Positions 35,837-45,850 of a stretch of 64,000 nt of DNA are shown here, piece by piece. The position numbers and the translations under genes were made by a program. Origin of the DNA: Hawksworthiomyces lignivorus (taxonomy: Eukaryota; Ascomycota; Sordariomycetes; Ophiostomatales; Ophiostomataceae). How positions within the stretch are numbered: the first letter of the stretch is position 1; each line of letters begins with the position of its first letter. Below the pieces are notes generated by a model that saw nothing but the letters and a program-made list of their open reading frames with translations, had not been told where the DNA came from and did not search any database. The stretch covers positions 248,001 to 312,000 of the forward strand of contig NTMA01000030.1 of the NCBI GenBank assembly GCA_002917075.1. Reading direction: 5' to 3'.

Positions 35837-38678
35837 TCATGAAGGAGGCGCAACCGGCATCCAGTCCTCGTCAGGCCGGCCGCCGTTCTGTGGTAGATTT
35901 GGGGCCATAGGCCGAATAGGGTTGCCATTCGGGCCCTTTGGGTTTCCTCCACTGACACCGCCGACACCGCCACCGCTTCCGGGGCGCGAAAACGCAACAC
36001 TGCTGCTTCCGCCACCCATATTTCTATCAACCGGCGCAGGGGCTCTGCTTTCGCGAAGCGTGCGAGCCGGAGCTGGTGGGTAGTCGTCGTCTTCGCTCTG
36101 AGACGAGTCAGACGAGTGAGGCGTTTCCGGCTGCAAGTACCGCGAGCCGCGCGGGTTTCCGGACTGGGCGCGCCAGCCGCGGCTCCCTGCCTCATAAGAC
36201 TGCGGCTGCGAGTGGGAGGCCCGGCGGCGTCTAGGAGAATATTCGCCGTCGTCAGGGTAGGGACGCAGCATGTGCATCCAATCTTTCGTCTCCTTCTTAG
36301 TGGCAGATTTGACTTCGTCTTTGTGGCGCAACTTGGAGTCTGTGAAGTACATGGCAAATACATGTCAGTATCACGCAGCTGAATACCATTTGTCGTCAAG
36401 TGAGAGGTGATATGGGGCTTCATTTCTACGTACGGTCAATGCAGAATTCGTCGTCAACGGCCTTGGCGATACAGCGTTCCACAATACACTCATCTGGAAA
36501 GGATAGTTAGAATTATGTACGTGTCAGGAAACATGGTCTGAACATAGGAAAGATGAAGCTCACGGTCCCGGCAGTATATGTGCTTATCTGGTACCCCAGA
36601 TGAGCAGTCGCTGTCACGGCACAGATCTAGACGAAGCAAGATTAATAAACCGCACTGAGATGAATGGAGATGAGGAAATTCACTCACGGGCACCGCAAAA
36701 GTCCTCGCGAGTGCGATTGTCATCCATCCAGGCCTTCGGGCTGGTGCAATCTTCTATGATACAACGATCTTCACAAAAAAAAAGCGTCAGCGTTATATCT
36801 GTCCTGCCTGCAGTGAGACTGCGAACCAGCGAGACAAGACGACGAAGCTTACGGGTATCACAGAAGCGCATTTTATCGCGGCAGCCATTATTGCAACCGC
36901 GCTCAGAGCAAGCGTGCTTCCGGCAGTGAATAGTTGCTTTTGTGCGGAGCCCCGAGCATGAACCGCTGGGGCAGAAACCGTCTATCGCAAGAAGAAGCAT
37001 TTGGTCAGCATACCCATCAAAGTGCGTACAGTTAATCACAGATCCGATGGCTTCGTACGTTCTTGGCAATAAGCTAAATACAGCTTTCGGTCAAAGACTT
37101 CGATGAGGCTGTCTTTGCGGTCCTTTTCGTCAACTGCCCGGGTGTCCGGGAGCTCCAGCCGAGGCTTGGCGCAGCCGGGCTGATTGCACTCGACGTCTAT
37201 CACGGAATGGTTAGCAGGATTCGAGTGCAGTGGTGCGGGAAACAAAGATAGAAATGCGTACGCTTCTTGCACAAATCAAAGCCAGCGACACTGATTTTTG
37301 GACAATTTACAGTCCCGCATTTATCTGTAGTGTTTGCGTCAGTTTCTGCACAACTGTCTTTTTAATATCATTATCTTCAGAGTAAGACGTACGTTTGGCG
37401 CAATAACCGCGTCTGTCAATGCCCTGCTTCACACACCCTTTATAATGGCATTTGTCTAAACAAATTAAAATGTCTATCAGCACTAGTTCGCCAAAAAGGC
37501 CAAGGGAAAAGATTCAGGGAGAGGAAGAAAAAGCTTACGCACTGGACAAAACATGCCCAATTTTCCATTTCCGACGTCGTCTCTAAGCAGCTCGCACCCG
37601 TCGACAGTGCAGAGATCTTAGACATATGTCAGCACAATTTTTTTCAGCTGAAGGGCTGAGATAATTGACATAGGAAACCGTAAGCTTACGAGTGGCACAA
37701 AATTCGTGACGCAGAAACTTAACCATGCTTCTATCAGAATGCTCTTGATCCACGTACTGGCCCTTGCCCTCGCGGCAGCGGAAGGCAGGACAGATGCCGT
37801 CTGTAAAGCGAAGAAGACGTTTAGATATACGGTTCTATAGATGTACACAAAGAAGAGGATAATCTTTGGCTGCTATTACTTGTACCTACGTTTGTTGCAG
37901 ACCGTATCATAGGTTTGCTTCTTGAAAACGCACTTTTCCTTGGAAAAGAAGAACTGACAAGTATCTGTCGGGCTCCATGTCAGCCCGTGACAGGAAGGGC
38001 AGAAGGGGAAGACGAGAAAGCAAAAAGGGCAAGACAAAAAGGAACGTATAAAAGACAGGATGGGAGAGAAGGAGAGGCAGAAGCCTTACGCTCTTCACAG
38101 TACGGCGAAGCGATAAAGGGCCGCTGCGGGGTCCGGTGGTAGGCAAACCACTCGCGCCGCTCGCGGTCGACGTCGAACTTGGCGCAGAACCAGGCCGTCC
38201 TCTGCTGCATCTGTTGCAGCTGCAGCTGCTGACCGTCCATTGCGCCGCCGCCGACGCCGCCGACGCCGACACCGCGGGACCCGAGAAGGAGGACCTGGTC
38301 GCCCATCTCGGCCAGGGGCATGCCCGCGGCGCTGAGGAGCTCGAGCAGCCGCATCTGGACGTCGCGGACCTCCTGGTCGCCGTGGACGCCGCGCGACAGG
38401 GTCTCCTCGGAGTTGCGCCAGGCCACGGGGTTCTTGCAGTCCCGGGCCCCGCAGCGCTTGTGGTTCAGGTTCAGCCGGTCATGGTGGTGCGACCGCTCAT
38501 AGCCTGGGCGGTCGCTGCCGCTGCCGCTGCCGCTTCCGCTGCTGCGGCGGCGGCTGAGCGTGGGCGATTCGAGCCGCTCGTGGCTGGAGCGTTCGTGCGG
38601 GTGTCCGTCATGGGCAGACCGCCCTGCGACACTCCGCCCGTCGTGGACGGGCGAGTCTTGGGCGACGGGCCGGTCCAT
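35837..38678 (-). CDS. Tandem C-x4-C-xn-C-x2-H module protein, 12 exons
   Basis: Minus strand; exons 38678-38090, 37964-37890, 37800-37690, 37616-37539, 37455-37393, 37324-37262, 37196-37059, 36981-36853, 36768-36688, 36626-36564, 36493-36434, 36339-35837; 650 aa. Residues 76-484 form twelve modules, each with three Cys and a terminal His. The minimal unit is H-x-C-x4-C-x10-C-x2-H (21 aa, e.g. exons at 37455, 37324, 36626); others carry insertions, and the first has about 112 residues between its Cys pair and C-E-E-H. All eleven introns are phase 1 and split the module's final His codon after its first base (C|AY). One exon (36981-36853) holds two modules. The N-terminus is Ser/Gly/His/Arg-rich; the tail (485-650) is low-complexity, rich in Pro, Gly, Ser and Arg. 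Ligand order suggests serial zinc binding, loosely like WRKY19-type fingers. I do not recognise the protein; no enzyme domain, signal peptide or membrane segment is visible. Confidence 0.85.
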
Positions 38679-40223
38679 GTTGCGTCTCTGCACTATATGT
38701 AGAACAATACTATTGGTAGAATAACGACAGCCGAGAAGGGAATAGGATCAAGGGGCGTCAAGATACTCGTGCAGATGAGAGTGGACAAGCGTGCATGAAA
38801 GTGTTTGATTTTCTGCAGAGAAGAGAAAACGAATACACGAGAGATAGAGAAAGAATGAAAAAAGCAGAAGGAAAGAGAAAAGGAAAATAAGGCATCTAGA
38901 AGATGGGGAAGAGACTGCTGTCCTTCTTTAAATGCTTTCCGTCTACAAATTGCTGTACATCGCAGCCGGACAAGGCCTTGGAGGTATTGAAAGTGCTCAT
39001 TGGAGCGCACTATACTTGTCCTCTCTTTGATTCACTGCCTTCACATGCAATTTCAGGCTGAGCAGTAGACAGACGAAGCAGAGCAAAGAGAAGATGCAAA
39101 ATGAGGCAGCACTGGTCAAAGTGTCGGACAGACAGTAGGCCGGCACGTAGATCGGCAAGTGTGCCTCGAATCCGAGTCAGAGAGAAACTGGCACTTCCAA
39201 GAAAACAAACAAGGCCAACACGAACAGTGCATGTCTATATCCAATCAGAGGCAGTTTATGGCCCGAGGCTCCGTTGAAAAGGGTGTGTAAGAGCGCACCA
39301 CATTCGTCAAATTTGAGGCGGATGTGCAGTTTTCAATGCTCCACAACGAGGCTACGCGTTGCCCGACAGGATTGGAAGGAGGCCATGCTACCCCCCATTT
39401 TATGTCCCTGTTGGCCAGTTTTACTGTTGTTGTTGTCATGAAACTTGACTTCAGCTTCACCTTTTCTTCACCTTTTTCTGCATACCTGAATCATTATGCA
39501 TGTTGATGAGACACAAAAAACCCGCAGCGGCCCCTCTCTGGGCGTAATACGCCCTTAATCAGGAGATAGCGGTGAGGAGAACACGAAGAACATGAAAAGG
39601 AAGGATTTGGCTACGTAATGCAGACTGCGCAGTTTGGGAAGATAACAAACAACGAAAAATGAAACAAAAAAATAAAGACTCTGGTTCATTTTTTGCGACG
39701 CTTGAATGACAGTGCAGCGGTCTTGTGAGCCAGGGCTGTATGGGGCACTTGTGCTCAGATTAATAGGACGAACAGCAAAAAGGAAGCCCAAGTCCATGGA
39801 ACGCGGAGACGGGAAGCGATCGACAGATCCAGGCTGTCGGAAGCAATTTCTCACGTGAATGCGCGTGACTTTGGAGAGAAGCGGGGTTGGCGGTGATCAC
39901 TAAACTTGTCGTAGGCAAACGCGTTTTCAGCGCGCATTGCTCTGGATGTTGGGGCAGAGGAGCACAGACATTCGCTGATTCGTCACTTTGACAGCAATGG
40001 TGCCTGTAATCCAGCATTGTATGACTGTTTCGTGGCGAGAGGCATGCCACTGCCGTAGAGGAGCATTTAGACCAGACGGTTGAGAAAGCAGAGTTGATTT
40101 TGTCTTTACTCAAGAACAAAACCCAAGAAAGAAGCAGAGACAAAGACTGGAAATTGAAGATACACATCCGCAGGGCACAAACGTCTATCTCCAATCATCG
40201 ATCAGAGATTTCTTACAAAGATT
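38679..40223. other. Divergent promoter region
   Basis: 1.5 kb between the Cys/His module gene (-) and the MGMT gene (+). No recognisable gene; frames are short and without family resemblance. Confidence 0.5.
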
Positions 40224-40727
40224 ATGGCGGCAAGCAAGACCAAGACGAGCATAGCGCCGGCGCAGACGACGACACGTACGGCAGCGGTTTCGGCAGCCAC
40301 AATTTCCGGCTCAGAGGACGACTTGTCGCCGCCTTCTCACATGGAGGCGCAGCTGCGCCGCATCGCCGCCTCTGGGCGGTCGGCCTTTGAGCAGCGCGTG
40401 TGGGCGCTGCTGTGCCAGATCCCCGCGGGGCAGGTGACTACCTACGCGCACCTGGCGGCGCACCTGGGCTCGTCGCCGCGCGCGGTGGGCAACGCCTGCC
40501 GCCGCAACCCGTTTGCGCCGGACGTGCCGTGCCACCGGTGCGTCGCGACGGGCGGCGGGCTGGGCGGCTTCAAGGGGGTGCCGCCGGTGCGCAAGGGAAA
40601 AGGGGGCGAGCCCGCGCAGCGGGAGGGCACCACGCTGACGGAAAAGCGGACGCTGCTGCGCAAGGAAGGGGTGCGGTTCGACGACCGGGGGCGGGTGCTA
40701 GGCACGCCTTTCCAGGCGTTCTCGTGA
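40224..40727 (+). CDS. MGT1: Methylated-DNA--cysteine methyltransferase (MGMT/Ogt type)
   Basis: Single exon, 167 aa. The C-terminal DNA-binding domain is complete: FEQRVWALLCQIPAGQVTTY, the arginine-finger helix SSPRAVGNACRRNP (Arg86) and the active-site PCHR with Cys103, then GGGLGGFKG and a closing LLRKEGVRF. Cys103 is the acceptor that takes the methyl group from O6-methylguanine in a one-time reaction. Trp at this place would have marked an alkyltransferase-like (ATL) protein, so this one should be an active repair protein. The first ~50 residues are low-complexity, and the usual N-terminal RNase-H-like domain is missing, so the layout is ATL-like with an active cysteine. The coding sequence is very GC-rich. 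Confidence 0.9.
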   Translation: MAASKTKTSIAPAQTTTRTAAVSAATISGSEDDLSPPSHMEAQLRRIAASGRSAFEQRVWALLCQIPAGQVTTYAHLAAHLGSSPRAVGNACRRNPFAPDVPCHRCVATGGGLGGFKGVPPVRKGKGGEPAQREGTTLTEKRTLLRKEGVRFDDRGRVLGTPFQAFS

Positions 40728-40734
40728 GAGAAGG

Positions 40735-40753
40735 ACACACACACACACACACA
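40735..40753. repeat. (AC)n microsatellite
   Basis: About nine AC units just after the MGMT stop codon, in its 3' flank. Confidence 0.85.
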
Positions 40754-40935
40754 ATCACTCACCCACTCACAAAGAGACAGACATCGAGAGAAAGAGAGAG
40801 GCGCTGCGGGAGATCCGGAGAGGAGGGATGATGTATTAAAAAACGGCAAAGCAGAGAGCCGTGATTGGATGCGGGACCGGTACGGTGCCGGGCTGGGGAA
40901 GCAGACAAAATGGGGGAGCACATGCATGCATGTAA

Positions 40936-40962
40936 CAGCAGCAGCAGCAGCAGCAGCAGCAG
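40936..40962. repeat. (CAG)9 microsatellite
   Basis: Nine perfect CAG triplets outside any supported gene, directly after a CATG-rich stretch at 40921-40932. Confidence 0.9.
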
Positions 40963-43836
40963 AATGCACAACGAGTACACTTGCGATTGGATATGCTTGT
41001 CCAGTGTGACGGCCATGAGCGATGAGCACGAATGGGACCCGGCGTTCGGTTATCTTATCTTCTCATCCATGTCCTGTTTTGGACGGCTGAGTGCTTCAAA
41101 CCTGGGGTTGTCTGCACGGGCGTGGAAAAGTAATCATCATGTTTTTCTGTTTTCGTCTGTGGGGCGCAAACTAATCAGCATAACGGGATACTGTAATCAC
41201 CAGCATGACAAGCGTCCAAAGTCTGCTGCGAAGATCGGTCTCCACAAGCTTGGGAGCCTAGAGGGGAAATTTTGAATTAATAATATGACATCTGCAGCAT
41301 GTATGTACGTCTTGTGTGTATACGAGACAGATAAATTGACCTGCAGCATCGCAAAACATGTGAGGCAAATCCCATGCTGTGACAGGTTCGTCACCCTTCG
41401 TCACTCATGTTGCATCGCTCCAGAAGAAACTGTCACTTTTTTGCATTTGTCTCTTCTTCCCAGTCGCAGACGGCAGGAATCCCAAACTACCAGCCACGAC
41501 ACCAGCGCACCCTGCTGCGTCGACGCATGTGGTGAACGATGTCCTTTGCCGAAAGAGGCAAGGGTGTCGGACGAACGACACGCGGACGCCCTACGCCAGA
41601 CCTATGGCGGTTAAGGAGTGCGAAATAGTCGTATTTAGGGCTTCTTAGCAAAGATTTGGCAGAATTTAGGAGGTTTCGGAGAGCTTTAGCGCCTGTGGCC
41701 TTTGTTCTAGCGTATTGGTTCGCTGCTGATAACCTGCGAGTAAACCTTTCATGGCTTGCTACTTACTGTGACATACATACCTACAGAGCTTCGATTCCCT
41801 AGCGCTAGGCTGTGTTGGGGAATCCGGCATTTGCTCGGCATACTGTGTGCGAGTCGCAGGGTGAGGAAAATCATCAATCTTGCTGTGAGCGGCTTTTCTC
41901 TTTATTTCTCTATTTCCCTCTTGTATCCAGTACCATTGACATTGTTAGTTTCCATCTTTCTTCCGTCACTATGTTGTCATCCTCTCCCTTTCCACGCATT
42001 CCTTGTATTATCGTACTTTTTTCTTCTTCTCCCGCTCTCCCTTTTCGGCTGTTCAATTGCAAAAAAGTATCTCTTGCGTAGATGAGACGCTGTCCTGGTG
42101 TGCTCGAGATAGACGAGCAGACATGCGGACAAACCAGAGACGCGCATCTCTTCTCCAGACGAGCATGGACCACAGCCAATCTGAAAATAGACACAATTCA
42201 CAAACAATCCCCCCCGGCTGTCAACTGCATCCACGCACACGTACGTATGTACTGGCCACACACACCTGCAGAGACGGAAGTTCTCCCGAACAGCGTAACG
42301 TATTTGGCGCTGGCTTGTGCCTGTAATTTACCTTGTATGTGTGCGCGCCGTGCGCGTTTGCCGCGGGGCATTGTCGGTTCGAAATACAGGGTCCCCCCTC
42401 CCTTTCCCTTCAGACCCTAAGACCTAAAGACAGGCGAGTTAAAGGGCGTAAGACACTACGTGGGATGGCAGACTTGGCTCTGGCTAGAACCTCTCCCCCG
42501 TGTGAGACCCCCCGTTCAGTGCACCCTTCAGGTACTGTAATTTGTAAACGCCCCGCCGCGGTAAGATTTCATATATCATGTTTTCTCATATTCATCAGCA
42601 TCCCATGTGGGGGGGCGAAAACCACCAACCCAGTTTCTTTCTGCTACAGTATGAACCACTATAGTCACTGTGGCGTGGTGTGGTTTTGTCACCTGTTGGG
42701 TGGGCAGACAGCCACCGTGTAGAAGGATTGGCGTACTGTATTGCCAGTGGGGTGTGTCGCTGTGTCGCAGGTGGCGAGCGTGGGGTTTGGTCGTACTTTT
42801 TTCCTTGTTTCTGTGTGTCTTCGCCATATGCGCTGTGCGTACAATGTACATGGAGCGCCGGTTTTTATTTTCGCGGCGGTTTCCTCAGACGCCTTTGACT
42901 AATAATGAAGTGTATATATTCCGTTCTAAGGGCAAGGTCGCTCTCTGCGTGGTGGGAGGGCGTGTGCGAGAAGAGTCGCTGTTGGGTTATTATTAAGTTG
43001 GGTCTCCTCTCCGGCGAACGGCGACCGGTTAGTTTGACCCTTTCTCGCCTTTTACCTCGTTTTTCTTTTCGTGTGGCAGCCAGCGCTCATCCGGCAAGAC
43101 GAGGGCCAAATACCACTAAAATAACTACGAGCGAAACTACGAAGAGGAGCCGGAGGACGTACTTTCCCACGCACTGTTCGGCTGTTTCTACTAACGTACT
43201 CTTCTTTCTTCCATCCTCTCCCCCCCCCCTTGTCCTCCTCCAAAAGGCAAATTTTTCGCACCGTCTTAGAAAGACAGACGATTTCCTCTCTTCCAGTCCA
43301 CTTTCGAATTTTGGCTTCTTTTCCTTCAACAAACATTGTCTGGATTTTGTGACTCCATTTGGTCGACAAAAAGAGGCACGTCAAAGTTGGCACTTTTTGC
43401 AGCAGATTTCGGTTGCTTCGTATTTTGCTCATACCTGCCCCCCCCTCTTTCTGGTTTCCCGCATCGATCCTTGTTCCACCTCAGCGGTAGAAAGAGACAC
43501 ACGGTGAAGAGTCACTGCATTGCACTGCTTGCCGAGGGACAACCAACGAGATCGGCAGCGAATTTCGACCTGCGAGCACAGTCAAAACTCTCGACTCTCG
43601 ACGACACCGACGAGGCAACAGGAGTCTTTCAGTAGATCTTCTTTTGGCTTCTGCTTCTTCGCCTCTCAGCACAGCGCGCAAGGGTTTTTGTCAGCACTGA
43701 CCACATTTTCCCCATCACCAAACTTGGCACGCGAGGTTTCACGCCCTTGTGTCACGATTCTGGATTGAATTCTGCAGGATCTCTGCTGGTTTCTCTCTTC
43801 TCTGCTCAGTCTATCTTCAGCGGCCGCATCTCCGCC

Positions 43837-45850
43837 ATGGCGTTCCGTCGTGGACCCAACATCTCGCAGTTCCTCCGGGAACTGCACGAGAACCCGACTC
43901 TAGTCGAGAACGACCCGGCCTTCTCCATGGACGACCAGGACCTGTCCATGTTCACCAACACCGAGTTCTTTGATCTCGAGACGGGCCAGAACACCGACTT
44001 CCAGCCCCAGCCCCAGCACCCTGTGAAGCCCGGCACCGAGAGCTCGTCTGCGTCTGCCGCCGTCTCGCCGCTGAGCGACGACGCGATGACCACCATGGCC
44101 GACTTCCCGCAGCTGGATTTCATTACATCATCATCCGGTGAGTTCTATTGACTGCACAATGCGCATTGATGTATTTTATTGTGTCTTTCGTATTTTTTTA
44201 TTTTTTATTTTTATCTTTTATTTTACGACATGTGCCTTTTTCCGTTGAAGACACGCAAATATTGCGTCTCTGTGGCACATTCATCTTATTCGAGGCAAGT
44301 GTCTTTCTGGTTTCACCAACCGTGAAGCAGGATAAAGCAGGTATCCGAAGCGCGAGTCAAAGGAAGGCGATAACTCGTTGCCTCAATAGCGACGATCACT
44401 CTCTGCTTCTCACCCTACTTTTTGCTTTTGTCACGTTCACTCGCAGTGCCTTACACTCCATATTCCTATGCTGTTTGCTCTTCATTGAGCAATAAGATCA
44501 TCGAGCGAGTTCTCCACTCAACCTTTTTTGCGTTTTCTTATTATTATTGCTACTGGCCTGCCTTCTCTGTCTTTTTTTTTTTGCTTTACTTGCTTTTTTT
44601 TGCCCTTGTTTGCTTTCATAAGACGGCCGCCAGGGGCATGGGGCACTTTTGATTGGAACATGGTTGCGTGCGTGCGATGCATGCGACCGACCTCCCAGGT
44701 TTCGTGGGAGGGCGGAGCCTAAATGGGGTGTGCAAATTGCGGGCTGTGATGGTGCAATACCCCGTGACTTGCGCTCATCGACCGAACGTCCAGCAGACGG
44801 CCACCCTAGAAGACCCATCTCCAATTATCTCTCCTCCCCCCCTTCCAAACGGCGGCCAAGTATGCAAATTATGGCGTTTTTGACTATGCTCTTCCTCTCT
44901 TTTCCCCCTTGGCCTTCCAATACTCTCATTGTGTTCAGGCCCTTTTATTTATAAGTTAATCTGCCTATAATTCTCTTGTTTTTTTATAGTCTTATACCCA
45001 CTTGCGGGGAGCCATTTTCTGGTCTTCTATTCCTCCCTTCCCTGGTTGTTTCTTTTCCTTTCACTCTAGTCTGCTTGTCCGCCGACTTTTTTGCCTCCTG
45101 CTGCCGATTGGCGGTGCTCCCTGCGTCTCCGGGATAGCGCCGGCCATGTTTTAAATTCAACATTGAAAAAATATATAAAAAAGCCCACCCCGAAACGAGA
45201 CCTGTCTAGCTAACAATGGCACAATGTCCTCAGGCGACTTCAACTTTCCTGATTTCAACGCGGCTTATTCGCCGACGATTCCGTCGTACCAGGACAACCT
45301 GGGCAATCTGCACCAGCCCATCCAGCCCGGCCCCCAGCCGGTCTACTCTTCTTCCGGCGCCGTTGGACATCACCCCCACGGCCGCCACAGCAGCTATGCG
45401 CCTTCCGCACACACCCCGCCGCGGATAGCGGCCGCCGAGAAGCGCAAGCCCGATTCTCTGAACCCGCAGACCCGCGCGGTCACCTTCGAGGAGCAGACCC
45501 GCATGGCCGCCGAGGAAGACAAGCGGCGGCGAAACACGGCAGCGAGCGCGCGCTTCCGCATCAAGAAGAAGCAGCGCGAGCAGGCGCTCGAGAAGTCCGC
45601 CAAGGAGATGACCGAAAAGGTGACCGCACTCGAGGGCCGCATCCAGCAGCTGGAGACGGAGAACAAGTGGCTCAAGAGCATCGTCCTCGAGAAGAACGCC
45701 GGCAACGAAGAGTTTCTCGGCAAGCTTCTGGAGGACTTCAAGTCCAAGCATTCCAGCGCAGCACACCGGAACGGCGCCGACGCAGAGGCAGACACGGCAG
45801 TAGCCGTCATATCAGATGAGGAGAACGAGACAAGAGATTCGTCTGGCTGA
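43837..45850 (+). CDS. cys-3: bZIP transcription factor of the CYS-3/MetR type
   Basis: Two exons, 43837-44137 and 45234-45850; 305 aa. The basic region (about 195-217) contains KRRRNTAASARFRIKKKQR, the hallmark of CYS-3/MetR sulfur regulators, in the spacing N-x7-R-x9-L. A leucine zipper follows, with heptad residues Leu219, Met226, Leu233, Leu240, Leu247. Exon 1 begins MAFRRGPNISQFLRELHENP and carries an acidic, aromatic stretch likely to activate transcription. The intron is 1096 nt, very long for this genome, with a good GTGAGT donor and CTAAC branch site. CYS-3/MetR proteins switch on sulfate and methionine uptake and assimilation when sulfur is short. An internal in-frame ATG at 45224, preceded by a TATA box, could start a 208-aa short form with the whole bZIP. 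Confidence 0.85.
45172..45180 (+). promoter_or_regulatory. TATATAAAA inside the long bZIP intron
   Basis: A strong TATA-like element 44-52 bp upstream of an ATG (45224) that is in frame with exon 2. It could drive an alternative transcript for a shorter bZIP protein. Another ATG at 45216, in a different frame, would be met first by scanning ribosomes. Confidence 0.35.

Larger units (their letters stand above)
40728..43836. other. 3.1-kb upstream region of the bZIP gene
   Basis: No protein gene recognised. Holds two microsatellites (40735-40753 and 40936-40962), C- and CT-rich tracts near 43205-43240 typical of fungal core promoters, and an ATG-free leader of about 300 bases just before 43837. 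Confidence 0.5.

Noticed and set aside
42361..42410. tRNA-like GGTTCGAAAT segment
   Set aside because: No matching acceptor stem, D-arm or anticodon arm around it.
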